Source of the DNA: UBA2589 sp965223235
GTDB taxonomy: Bacteria; Gemmatimonadota; Gemmatimonadetes; Longimicrobiales; Gaopeijiaceae
Assembly: GCA_965223235.1 (NCBI GenBank)
Contig: CBDCVV010000021.1
Coordinates: 620,001-684,000, forward strand
Direction of reading: 5' to 3'
DNA: 64,000 bases
Part shown: positions 52,499-60,907 of the stretch, piece by piece
Numbering within the stretch: the first letter of the stretch is position 1
Layout: the number at the start of each line of letters is the position of its first letter
The notes under the pieces: generated by a model
Database searches by the model: none
Told to the model about the DNA's origin: nothing
Seen by the model: the letters and a program-made list of their open reading frames with translations, nothing else
Program-made: the position numbers and the translations under genes

Positions 52499-53590
52499 CT
52501 ACGCGACGCCGACAAACCGCTCGTACACGTCTGCGATCCGGCTGGCAGCCAGGCCGTCCCAACCTTCGGGCCTGACGCCCTGGACCTCACTACCCCATGT
52601 TGCCTCAAACGCCGCGACGATCGACGCAGTGCTGCGGTCGGGCACCAACCGATTCGTCCCCTCGGTAATCGTGATGGGCCGCTCAGAGTTCTCTCTCAGA
52701 GTCAGGCAGGGCACGCCCAGAACCGTAGTCTCTTCCTGGATTCCCCCCGAATCGGTCATCACTAGGCCCGCTCCAGCTTGAAGCGCCAGCATAGAGTCGT
52801 AGCCCAACGGTGGGAGAAGCTCTACTCCCGGAGCGTCCAACCCGGCAGCCGCCATGGCCTTCGACGTACGTGGATGCACCGGGAATACGACCGGAGCCCG
52901 CTTTGAGACTTCGACCAACGCGTTGACAATCGCCGTGAGCTGCTCAGGATCGTCCACATTCGATGGCCGATGCGCGGTCACCACCACGTACTCACCCTTC
53001 CCATGTTGTGGTGCCGGGTGCGCATCCGGATCGAGACGATCCAGTCGGTAGAGGAGAGAGTCGATCATCACATTCCCCACGAACTCGATGCGATCGTCGC
53101 CGATGCCTTCACGGAGCAGATTCGGATGAGCGTCTCGACTGGGTGTGAGGCAAAGCGATGACAGCTGATCCGTCACAATGCGGTTGATCTCCTCCGGCAT
53201 GCGTCGGTCCCCGCTCCTCAGACCCGCTTCGACGTGCGCGACGGGAATCCCGAGCTTCACCGCGGCCATCGTCGCCGCGACGGTCGAGTTGACGTCGCCC
53301 ACAACCGAGACCAAAGCATAGTCCCTCTCGGTGAGCACTTCCTCAACGCCGACCATCACCTTTGCCGTCTGCTCGGCGTGGCTACCCGAGCCCACCCCGA
53401 GATGGATGTCCGGCTCAGGAATGCCCAGGTCCGAGAAAAATGAGTCGGACATGTCCGCGTCGTAGTGCTGGCCCGAGTGCAGGAGTACGCTCTCCACTTT
53501 CCCCCTCGCGGACAGCTCTCTCAGGATCGGGGCTACCTTCATGAAGTTGGGACGTGCGCCGGCGATATGAAGGATGGTCGGAGACGGCAT
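52499..53590 (-). CDS. wecB: UDP-N-acetylglucosamine 2-epimerase (non-hydrolysing)
   Basis: A 363-residue enzyme from the ATG at 53590 (a GTG three codons upstream is an alternative). It has GARPNFMKVAPIL, SVVGDVNSTVAATMAAVKLG, HVEAGLRSGDRRMPEEINR and TDSGGIQEETTVLG, the signature of the WecB family. It epimerises UDP-GlcNAc to UDP-ManNAc, a precursor for the dehydrogenase at 56.0-57.3 kb. It lies 152 bases upstream of secA on the same strand and is divergent from the exporter gene. Confidence 0.95.
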   Translation of the reverse strand: MPSPTILHIAGARPNFMKVAPILRELSARGKVESVLLHSGQHYDADMSDSFFSDLGIPEPDIHLGVGSGSHAEQTAKVMVGVEEVLTERDYALVSVVGDVNSTVAATMAAVKLGIPVAHVEAGLRSGDRRMPEEINRIVTDQLSSLCLTPSRDAHPNLLREGIGDDRIEFVGNVMIDSLLYRLDRLDPDAHPAPQHGKGEYVVVTAHRPSNVDDPEQLTAIVNALVEVSKRAPVVFPVHPRTSKAMAAAGLDAPGVELLPPLGYDSMLALQAGAGLVMTDSGGIQEETTVLGVPCLTLRENSERPITITEGTNRLVPDRSTASIVAAFEATWGSEVQGVRPEGWDGLAASRIADVYERFVGVA

Positions 53591-53638
53591 TTGCGGCACG
53601 GGAGAGGGGAATCCGCAGCGGGCGGACCGTCGTCCGGC

Positions 53639-53674
53639 CCGACTGCCTTCGCGTTGTAACTGGGTTGCACGAAT
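53639..53674 (+). promoter_or_regulatory. Candidate promoter of the SLBB exporter gene
   Basis: TTGTAA is followed after 17 bases by TACATT on the plus strand in the divergent gap. Matches are 4 of 6 for each element, and the start codon is about 95-100 bases downstream, so support is weak. Confidence 0.3.
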
Positions 53675-53767
53675 GGTACATTGTGGGCCGAAGTTATTGT
53701 AGGGGGCTGTGATACGGGGCTTGCCCGTGGCGCCCTTCCCAACCCGTATTTCGAGGTACTCGGCCCG

Positions 53768-55984
53768 GTGAATCGGATTTTCGGAAAGCCCTGGGCGTAC
53801 GCCTTCGTGGTGGCCGCGCTACTACTTGGGGCCTCCGTCCCCGATGCCGCCGGCCAGATCCCGACGAATAGTGCCGACGCGCTGCGCCTGATTCAGGAGA
53901 ACCCGGACCTCCTACGCGAGCAGCTCATCGCTTCGGGGATGAGTGAAGAGGAGATCCGAGCTCGCTTGGTTTCTGAAGGATATCCTGCGGACCTTCTCGA
54001 CGGTGTTCTAGCGGGAGACCCTATCGATCCTCAGTTGGGGCTCGATCCGACTATGCTTTCCAGCCTGGAGTCGCTCGGCATTGTGACCCAAGGGGCTGAC
54101 GGACTCGAGTTCGTCGACTCCGCGGCTGGAATGAGCTTCGGAGAGGACCCGGACTCCGTCGGCTTCCCGGTCTTTGGGCACGAGGTCTTCACGCGTGCGT
54201 CGTCCCTGTTTCAGCCTCTCCTCTCCGGCCCGGTGTCCGAGGAATATCGACTTGGGCCGGGAGATCGACTGACCTTGATCCTCACCGGAGAGGCCGAGCG
54301 TTCGCACGAGCTGGTCGTAACCCGGGAAGGGTTCGTCGTGGTCCCACAGGTCGGCAGGATCTCGGTTGCAAATGTGACGATGGCCGAGGCTAGAACCGTC
54401 TTCACCGATCGACTGGCTCGTTTCTACTCGGGTATCCGACGCGGCACCACGACGGTGACGATCGCCATCACAGAGCTGAGAGCGATTCAGGTCTACGTCA
54501 CGGGCGCGGTGGTCCAGGCAGGGGCCTTTCAGATTAGCTCCGCGGCCACCGCAACGAACGCTCTCTACGCCGCTGGCGGGCCCACGGAGATCGGAAGCCT
54601 GAGGTCAGTGCGGATCCAGCGGAGAGACGGGTCGGAAGTGTTTCTGGACCTGTACCCGTATCTATTGGAGGGAGAGACGGACGGAGATATCCCTCTTCAA
54701 GAGGGAGACGTGATCTTCGTGCCTCGTCGCGACCGACGAGTGCAGCTACACGGGGCCATAGTTCAGCCGGCTCAATACGACCTCTCGGCGACCGATGACC
54801 TCATTGACGTGCTGGACGCCGCCGGTGGTTTCGCCCCCGATGCAGACCGGCGCCGACTCACCGTATACCGGTTCGCCCGCCCCGGAGATCGTGGCCCGGG
54901 GCTCGGAGACCGTCAGGCGGTCGACATCGCCCTCAGAGCGAGTTCGGATGCCAGCGATCGGGACCATCTGGGGGGAGTGCTGATTCCCCCCGTTGGTCTC
55001 CAGGACGGCGACTCGATCGTGGTCGGGACGCTCCCGGAGCTCGAGGACGGCTACTACGTTACGGTCACGGGACAGGTGGCGGCGCCCGACCGGTACCCGT
55101 GGCGGGAGGGTATGACGCTACGAGAGCTCGTGGATCTCGCTCGAGGTCCGATCGTGGGGGCCGATCTCAGGGAGGCAGAAGTGTCACGCCTGCCCGACGA
55201 GCGCGGTCTGGGTGAGCTCGCGGACCGTCTCCGCGTGCCGTTGGATTCAAGCTACCTGGCGGGCCAGCTCGATGCCGAAGGCCGGTTCGTGGGGCCGCCA
55301 GGCGTACCCTTCCCTCCGGCAGGGAGTGCTCCGGAGTTCACCCTCCTCCCGTACGATCAGGTCATGATTCTTCGGCAGCCAGACTTCGAGATGCCTCAGT
55401 CTGTGCAGATCACCGGACAAGTCTCCGTGCCGGGCGAATACACGCTGCTCACTAAGTCCGACCGAGTGACTGATCTGATTGCACGGTCGGGGCGTGTCCT
55501 AGAAAACGGGCATCTTGAAGGAGCTCGGCTCCATCGCAAGCAGGACGACCTCGGGCGGATCGATCTCGACCTTCCGATGGCCATGGCAAGTCCCGGGAGC
55601 ACGGAGGACATCATCCTTCAACCCGGCGATTCGCTCGACATCCCAGTTTATTCCCCCACTGTACAGGTGGTCGGGGCTGTGAATTCGTCGTCGGTCGCGG
55701 TCCTCTACCGAGAAGGCCAAGATGTCGACTACTACATCTCCGCCGCGGGCGGCTATCGCTTCGACGCCGACAAAGGTCGTACGTCGGTGCGCCTCGCGAA
55801 CGGCTTGGCGAGGACCCGCTCACGCTTCCTCTTCTGGACGAGCTTCCCCGAGCCCGACGCCGGTAGCGTGATAACCGTTCCGGCGAAAGAGGACGACCGA
55901 GGCTTTGACTTCGTGGCCTTCACGACGAACTTGGTCGCAATCGTGGGATCGATCGCGACCGTCGTGATCGTCTCGAGTCGGTAA
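53768..55984 (+). CDS. Wza-like polysaccharide export protein with SLBB domains
   Basis: A 738-residue protein. The GTG at 53768 is chosen because a signal peptide follows (FGKPWAYAFVVAALLLG) with GAGG-like spacing from GAGGTA upstream; a TTG at 53681 is in frame but adds an unlikely leader. After a helical segment (about residues 30-100) comes a Poly_export domain (LGPGDRLTLILTG; VVVPQVGRISVANVTM) and several SLBB beta-grasp repeats (YVTGAVVQAGAF; VTGQVAAPDRYPWREG; ITGQVSVPGEYTLL). It ends in a membrane-like helix. No lipobox is seen, unlike classical Wza. Its role is outer-membrane export of the polysaccharide. It is the lone plus-strand gene here. Confidence 0.87.
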   Translation: MNRIFGKPWAYAFVVAALLLGASVPDAAGQIPTNSADALRLIQENPDLLREQLIASGMSEEEIRARLVSEGYPADLLDGVLAGDPIDPQLGLDPTMLSSLESLGIVTQGADGLEFVDSAAGMSFGEDPDSVGFPVFGHEVFTRASSLFQPLLSGPVSEEYRLGPGDRLTLILTGEAERSHELVVTREGFVVVPQVGRISVANVTMAEARTVFTDRLARFYSGIRRGTTTVTIAITELRAIQVYVTGAVVQAGAFQISSAATATNALYAAGGPTEIGSLRSVRIQRRDGSEVFLDLYPYLLEGETDGDIPLQEGDVIFVPRRDRRVQLHGAIVQPAQYDLSATDDLIDVLDAAGGFAPDADRRRLTVYRFARPGDRGPGLGDRQAVDIALRASSDASDRDHLGGVLIPPVGLQDGDSIVVGTLPELEDGYYVTVTGQVAAPDRYPWREGMTLRELVDLARGPIVGADLREAEVSRLPDERGLGELADRLRVPLDSSYLAGQLDAEGRFVGPPGVPFPPAGSAPEFTLLPYDQVMILRQPDFEMPQSVQITGQVSVPGEYTLLTKSDRVTDLIARSGRVLENGHLEGARLHRKQDDLGRIDLDLPMAMASPGSTEDIILQPGDSLDIPVYSPTVQVVGAVNSSSVAVLYREGQDVDYYISAAGGYRFDADKGRTSVRLANGLARTRSRFLFWTSFPEPDAGSVITVPAKEDDRGFDFVAFTTNLVAIVGSIATVVIVSSR

Positions 55985-56035
55985 CCCGACGGAGATCGAC
56001 CGCAGGGCCCTCTACGTAGGAGACCGTTCGAAATC

Positions 56036-57328
56036 CTACGCCTTCACGATCCACCCGAAGGGCGCCGTACCGGCCGGCCGAGGCGCCACATGCCGCGCAT
56101 CGATCAACACATTCGAGTGCTTCACGATCCGGTCGTAGTCCAAATCGGTGTGGTCTGTGAGGATCACGACCGCGTCGGCCTCTGCGAGGGCCTCATCCGT
56201 GAGTTCGACGCACGTCAGATGCGTACCTTCCTCGTGAAGCTCAGGGACATAGGGATCGTGATAGGAGACTGAGGCTCCATCGTCGGCCAGCAATCGGACG
56301 ACGTCCAATGACGGAGATTCGCGTACGTCCTCGATGTCCTTCTTGTAGGCAACGCCGAGCACGAGCACACTTGATCCATTTACTGACTTTCGCTGTCCGT
56401 TAAGCGCTTCTCGGATCTTGTCCACCACAAAGCGCGGCATCTCGGAATTGATCTCGGACGCCAACTCGATAAAGCGCGTCTTGTAGTTCAGGGTGCGCAT
56501 CTTCCAAGACAGATAGTGGGGATCCACCGGGATGCAGTGTCCTCCGAGCCCAGGCCCGGGTGTGAATCGCATGAAGCCAAACGGCTTCGTCGCGGCGGCA
56601 TCGATCACCTCCCAGACATCGACGCCGAGTCGCTCCGCGATGATCGCCGTCTCGTTCACGAGCCCGATGTTCACCGCCCGGAACGTGTTCTCGAGGATCT
56701 TCGTCATCTCGGCTGCCTCCGTGGAGGAGACCGGGACCACAGACTCGAGGAACCGCTCGTAGAAGGCCGAGCCGGCCTCCGTGCACGCCGCCGTGATCCC
56801 CCCCACCACCTTGGGGGTATTCTTCGTATTCCAGGTGGGATTCCCGGGATCCACTCGCTCGGGCGAAAAGCAGAGATGAAAATCCTCGCCGACCTTGAGC
56901 CCAGTCTCCTCGAGGGCCGGTAGCAGAACTTCGCGCGTCGTCCCCGGATACGTCGTCGACTCCAGGATTACGAGTTGTCCATCCCGCAGGCCGCCCGCCA
57001 CAGCTTCAGACGCAGCCAGAATGTACGAAACGTCCGGGTCGCGAGTCTTCGAGAGAGGAGTCGGCACACAGATCGAGATGACGTCACACTCCGACAAGCG
57101 AGCCATGTCCGTGGTCGCGTGGAGCCTGTCGGCCTCAACCAGCTCCGCGACCTCGTCCGAAGGGACGTCCTGAATGTGGGATTCCCCGGCATTCACCCCC
57201 GTCGTGACAGCGTCGTTCACGTCGAATCCGATGACCCGGAACCCCTCCTTCCCCGCCTCGACGGCCAAAGGAAGACCTACGTAACCGAGTCCAATGACGC
57301 CGACAGTGATACCTGAGTTATCGCTCAT
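56036..57328 (-). CDS. wecC: Nucleotide-sugar 6-dehydrogenase, WecC type (UDP-ManNAc/UDP-GlcNAc dehydrogenase)
   Basis: A 430-residue UDP-sugar dehydrogenase: GLGYVGLPLAVEAGK, the ESTTYPGTT loop, FSPERVDPGNPTW, and the catalytic Cys in GGHCIPVDPHYLSW, where HCIPVDPHY marks the WecC/WbpA branch rather than UDP-glucose dehydrogenase. With WecB it would produce UDP-ManNAcA; UDP-GlcNAcA is the alternative product. It converges with the exporter gene. Confidence 0.88.
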   Translation of the reverse strand: MSDNSGITVGVIGLGYVGLPLAVEAGKEGFRVIGFDVNDAVTTGVNAGESHIQDVPSDEVAELVEADRLHATTDMARLSECDVISICVPTPLSKTRDPDVSYILAASEAVAGGLRDGQLVILESTTYPGTTREVLLPALEETGLKVGEDFHLCFSPERVDPGNPTWNTKNTPKVVGGITAACTEAGSAFYERFLESVVPVSSTEAAEMTKILENTFRAVNIGLVNETAIIAERLGVDVWEVIDAAATKPFGFMRFTPGPGLGGHCIPVDPHYLSWKMRTLNYKTRFIELASEINSEMPRFVVDKIREALNGQRKSVNGSSVLVLGVAYKKDIEDVRESPSLDVVRLLADDGASVSYHDPYVPELHEEGTHLTCVELTDEALAEADAVVILTDHTDLDYDRIVKHSNVLIDARHVAPRPAGTAPFGWIVKA

Positions 57329-57423
57329 CGCGCGGATGCCGTCCCTCTGCGGTGGTGGAGGTCAACCGATGTCGGCCCCCATGAGACAACGATAATGAAT
57401 CGGGGGACGGATGTCCCTTGTTT

Positions 57424-58410
57424 TCAACCCGTTACCGCGTCGATCCAACCGCGATGGTTTGCGTACCAACGGACGGTCTCACGGAGCCCCTCCTCGAAGG
57501 TGGCCTCAGGGCGCCATCCCAGCTCCTCCGACGCCCTGGAGAAGTCGACTGCGTAGCGAAGGTCGTGGCCTAGTCGGTCGGTGACGTGTTCAATCAACGA
57601 TGATGGCGCGCTCGTAGCTCGAAGGATCTCGCCAACGACGTGGAGGTTCGTGCGCTCCGCCCCTCCACCAAAGTTGTACACACGCCCGGCTTCTCCCCGA
57701 GCCGCGGCAGCGACCAACCCCCGGCAGTGATCTTCCACGTGCATCCAGTCCCGAATATTCCGTCCATCTCCGTACACGGGGAGGGGCTCTCCTCGGAGAG
57801 CTCGATGGATCATCAACGGGATCAGCTTCTCGGGGTGCTGAAAGGGGCCGTAGTTGTTCGACCCCCGGGTCACTACAGCGTCGAGGCCATAGGTGTTGTG
57901 ATACGCCAACACCAGGTGGTCAGCGGCAGCCTTCGTGGCAGCATACGGCGAGCGCGGCGCGAGGGGCGTATCCTCTGTGAACCGAGGACCTCGATCTGGC
58001 TCCGACGGGTCGATCCACGGCAGCTCACCGTACACTTCGTCGGTGGAGATCTGAACGAAACGGATCCCGGTGCACTCCTCGGCAGCGGCGAGAAGTGTCT
58101 GCGTGCCCAGCACGTTCGTCTTGGCGAAGGTGTGGCCATCGACGATCGATCGATCTACATGTGATTCGGCGGCCAGGTGAAAGATCACATCGACATCGTG
58201 AACTGCGTCGGCCACGGCTTCAGGGTCGCAAACGTCGCCGTGGATGAAACGATGCCGGGCATCTCCGAGGACGCCCTCTAAGTTCTCGAGGTGTCCGGCA
58301 TAGGTCAGGAGGTCGAGTGTTGTGACATGCGTCGCGGTCTCTTCCTGAAGGAGGTATCGCACGAGGTTCGAGCCGATAAAGCCAGCTCCCCCAGTGACAA
58401 GGCACCGCAT
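57424..58410 (-). CDS. rfbB: dTDP-glucose 4,6-dehydratase
   Basis: A 328-residue extended short-chain dehydrogenase: TGGAGFIGSNLV, HLAAESHVDRSI, QISTDEVYGELP with the Thr/Asp/Glu triad, and YAATKAAADHLV with the catalytic Tyr/Lys. SPYAATKA and TRGSNNYGPFQHPEKLIP are those of RmlB. It makes dTDP-4-keto-6-deoxyglucose, the second step of dTDP-L-rhamnose synthesis. The ATG at 58410 lies 3 bases after rfbA. Confidence 0.96.
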   Translation of the reverse strand: MRCLVTGGAGFIGSNLVRYLLQEETATHVTTLDLLTYAGHLENLEGVLGDARHRFIHGDVCDPEAVADAVHDVDVIFHLAAESHVDRSIVDGHTFAKTNVLGTQTLLAAAEECTGIRFVQISTDEVYGELPWIDPSEPDRGPRFTEDTPLAPRSPYAATKAAADHLVLAYHNTYGLDAVVTRGSNNYGPFQHPEKLIPLMIHRALRGEPLPVYGDGRNIRDWMHVEDHCRGLVAAAARGEAGRVYNFGGGAERTNLHVVGEILRATSAPSSLIEHVTDRLGHDLRYAVDFSRASEELGWRPEATFEEGLRETVRWYANHRGWIDAVTG

Positions 58411-58412
58411 GG

Positions 58413-59174
58413 TCAGCTCCCCAACCCGGCTCTCATGCCCATGCGAAGCACATCGCTCTCCACGCTATCGGCGACCAGACCACTCGCTCGGTGCAGAGAC
58501 TCGACGGTGCCAGCATCGGTCCACCACCCTTCGACCAACGAATATCCGAGAGATCCGTCGGCGAGGTATCGATTGTTGACGTCGGTGATCTCCAACTCGC
58601 CTCGGTCTGACCGGTGCAGCGTTCGGATGATCTCGAAGACCCGAGCATCGTATATGTAGCAACCCGTTACGGCGTATCCTGTGGGCGACTTGAGTGGCTT
58701 CTCGACAATCTCGGTGATTACGCCATCGACCACGCTCGCAACACCAAAGCGCTCAGGATCGGACACCTCTTTCAAGAAGATCCAGGCACCTCCTGGGTGC
58801 TTCCGATACGACTCGATCCCGTCGCGCAGTGGGTTTTGGAAAACGTTGTCTCCCAACAAGACTACCACCGGCTCACCCGCCGCGAAGTGCTCGGCCAGTG
58901 CCAGAGCCTCAGCGATCCCTCCCTCTCCTTCCTGATACGCGTAGTGGAGATGGCGGAGTCCAAAGTCCTGCCCATTTCTCAGCAGCTTGAGAAAGTCACC
59001 CGCGTGATCACCCCCGGTCACGACCAGGATCTCGGTGATCCCGGCGTGCACCAACTGTTGGAGCGGGTAGTAGATCATCGGCCGGTCGAAGACCGGGAGC
59101 AGGTGTTTGTTCGTTACGCGGGTCATGGGAAGGAGACGAGTGCCCAGGCCACCAGCCAGCACGACACCCTTCAT
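58413..59174 (-). CDS. rfbA: Glucose-1-phosphate thymidylyltransferase, short form (RmlA-type)
   Basis: A 253-residue nucleotidyltransferase from the ATG at 59174; a longer in-frame ORF begins inside cysQ. It has GGLGTRLLPMTRVTNKHLLPV with PMIYYPLQ, VLLGDNVF, and EKPLKSPTGYAVTGCYIYD. It is shorter than the usual 290-residue RmlA, as in the TDP-glucose synthases of other loci. It makes dTDP-glucose. It is followed by rfbB. Confidence 0.88.
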   Translation of the reverse strand: MKGVVLAGGLGTRLLPMTRVTNKHLLPVFDRPMIYYPLQQLVHAGITEILVVTGGDHAGDFLKLLRNGQDFGLRHLHYAYQEGEGGIAEALALAEHFAAGEPVVVLLGDNVFQNPLRDGIESYRKHPGGAWIFLKEVSDPERFGVASVVDGVITEIVEKPLKSPTGYAVTGCYIYDARVFEIIRTLHRSDRGELEITDVNNRYLADGSLGYSLVEGWWTDAGTVESLHRASGLVADSVESDVLRMGMRAGLGS

Positions 59175-59187
59175 GGCCGCGCCCCTC

Positions 59188-59967
59188 TCATACCCATTGA
59201 GCGAGGGCTGTGCTGGCGACCCGTGGTCCAGCAGCCAAATAGTTCGGAAATACCGGACTCTCTTGGTTGAAGACCGGAGAGGTTCCATCGAGAAGAGTCA
59301 CGACGCCTCCGGCTGCGCGGACCAAAGCGGTACCACCGACGACATCCCATTCGCTCTTCCCGACAACGGTCCACGTCGCCTCTACGAGGCCCGCGGCGAC
59401 CAGTCCGAGCTTGTACGCCACCGAGCCACATGGCTTGACAACGACAGGGGTCTCTTCGAAACGATCCCACTCACCTCGCCGAATCTCCGAACGGCTCGCA
59501 AGCACGGTGATGGGAACGTCACCGGATGGCTCGGGGTCCACGACCCGCACAGGGCTGCCGTCGAGCGTCACCCCATCCTCCACCGAGCCGAGAACGAGTT
59601 GCCCCGTCGCGGGATTCAGAATTCCGCCGGCGACCGGCATGCCGCCTTCGAGAAGCCCGATCGAGATGCACCACTCCGGGATGCCCTGGATGAACTCCCG
59701 CGTCCCGTCGATCGGGTCCACGACCCAGACCCGATCACATTCGAGGCGAGCCCGATCGTCGACGGACTCCTCCGACAACCACCCTTCTCCGGCTCGGGGC
59801 AGGATTTCCCGGAGAACGGCATCTGCGGCCCTATCAGCATCGGTCACAGGGTCGTCCCGAACTGCCTTCACGTCGAAGGCAACTGCTCCCGGTGTGAAGG
59901 GCTCGATCGCGGCAGCAGCCGCGAGTAGACCATCGTGGATGCGGCGGACGTCTTCAGGACGCGTCAT
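59188..59967 (-). CDS. cysQ: Inositol-monophosphatase-fold phosphatase, CysQ-like
   Basis: A 259-residue Mg-dependent phosphatase: SEESVDD, DPIDGTREFIQGIPEW (metal-binding Asp pair) and KSEWDVVGGTALVRAAGG. The DGTREF pattern and overall length suit 3'(2'),5'-bisphosphate nucleotidase (CysQ), which clears PAP left after PAPS use; histidinol or inositol phosphatase remains possible. It lies inside the rfbD-rfbA gene pair. With cysNC 33 kb away it hints at sulfation chemistry. Confidence 0.7.
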   Translation of the reverse strand: MTRPEDVRRIHDGLLAAAAAIEPFTPGAVAFDVKAVRDDPVTDADRAADAVLREILPRAGEGWLSEESVDDRARLECDRVWVVDPIDGTREFIQGIPEWCISIGLLEGGMPVAGGILNPATGQLVLGSVEDGVTLDGSPVRVVDPEPSGDVPITVLASRSEIRRGEWDRFEETPVVVKPCGSVAYKLGLVAAGLVEATWTVVGKSEWDVVGGTALVRAAGGVVTLLDGTSPVFNQESPVFPNYLAAGPRVASTALAQWV

Positions 59968-60021
59968 TTAGAATCCTTGGAAGAGCTGTTGCGGGAAGCA
60001 TGATGGGTCGCGGCCGCAGCG

Positions 60022-60888
60022 TCATGCCGCGTGGACCTGAAGAAAGCGCTCCAACGCCTCTTCCCAATGCATCATAGCTCGCCCCAACGCCTTCTCCGAT
60101 TTCTCGAGGTCGAGCACCGAGTACGCGGGTCGCGGCGCCGCCGCCCCCCACGCGGCCGATGTCACTCCTTCGACCTCCGCATCGACCCCACTAATCTGAA
60201 ATGTGGCCCGCGCGAGTTCCAGCCAGGTGGCGTCGCCACCGTCCGCGACATGCCAGATCCCACTCCGCCCGTCCCGCATTAGGCCCAAGGTGCTTCGGGC
60301 GACGTTCGGCGCCCACGTGGGTCGCCCGCGTTGGTCGGAAACCACACGGAGGGGCTCACCGCGAGTGCCGCGCGCCAAGATGGCCGGTACGAACCCCCTT
60401 CCCCCGGCGCCGTAGAGCCATCCGGTCCTTACGATGAGTGGACTCTTACCCCATCCGCCCATCGTCCCGAATACGGTCCGAATCGCCTCTTCCCCCGCGA
60501 GCTTGGAGCGACCGTAGACCGAGAGAGGGTTGGGTGTATCTGAGGTGAGGTAGGGAGTGCTCTTCGTTCCATCGAAGACGTAGTCCGAGGATATGTACAC
60601 CATGCGCACGCCGGATTCTGCACACGCCGAGGCGACGTTCGCTGCCCCCGCGACGTTCACCCGGAACGCCTCTCCCTCGTTGGCTTCAGCCCGGTCGACC
60701 GCTGTGTACGCAGCACAGTGCACCACCCAGTCGGGACGCTCGACCCCAAGGGCTTCACGTATCGGATCCGGATCGGTGATGTCGAGGTCAGCTCGCCCGC
60801 GAGCGACCACGTCATCACCGAGCTCCTCGGCATCGGTAGCGAAGGCCGAGCCCAAGAGGCCATGAGCCCCCGTGACCAGAATCTTCAT
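60022..60888 (-). CDS. rfbD: dTDP-4-dehydrorhamnose reductase
   Basis: A 288-residue short-chain dehydrogenase from the ATG at 60888: VTGAHGLLGSAF, NVAGAANVASACAESG, YISSDYVFDGTKSTPY, YGRSKLAGEEA and the RTGWLYGAGGRGF loop, all typical of RmlD. It performs the final reduction to dTDP-L-rhamnose. It lies 20 bases after the upstream glycosyltransferase. The 3,5-epimerase rfbC, which should act between RfbB and RfbD, is not in this window. Confidence 0.92.
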   Translation of the reverse strand: MKILVTGAHGLLGSAFATDAEELGDDVVARGRADLDITDPDPIREALGVERPDWVVHCAAYTAVDRAEANEGEAFRVNVAGAANVASACAESGVRMVYISSDYVFDGTKSTPYLTSDTPNPLSVYGRSKLAGEEAIRTVFGTMGGWGKSPLIVRTGWLYGAGGRGFVPAILARGTRGEPLRVVSDQRGRPTWAPNVARSTLGLMRDGRSGIWHVADGGDATWLELARATFQISGVDAEVEGVTSAAWGAAAPRPAYSVLDLEKSEKALGRAMMHWEEALERFLQVHAA

Positions 60889-60907
60889 CCGAACTCCCCC
60901 TCCCTCT

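Noticed and set aside
56015..56040. Hairpin between the exporter and wecC genes
   Set aside because: A 7-bp stem with a 12-base loop that runs into the wecC stop codon; too weak to call a terminator.
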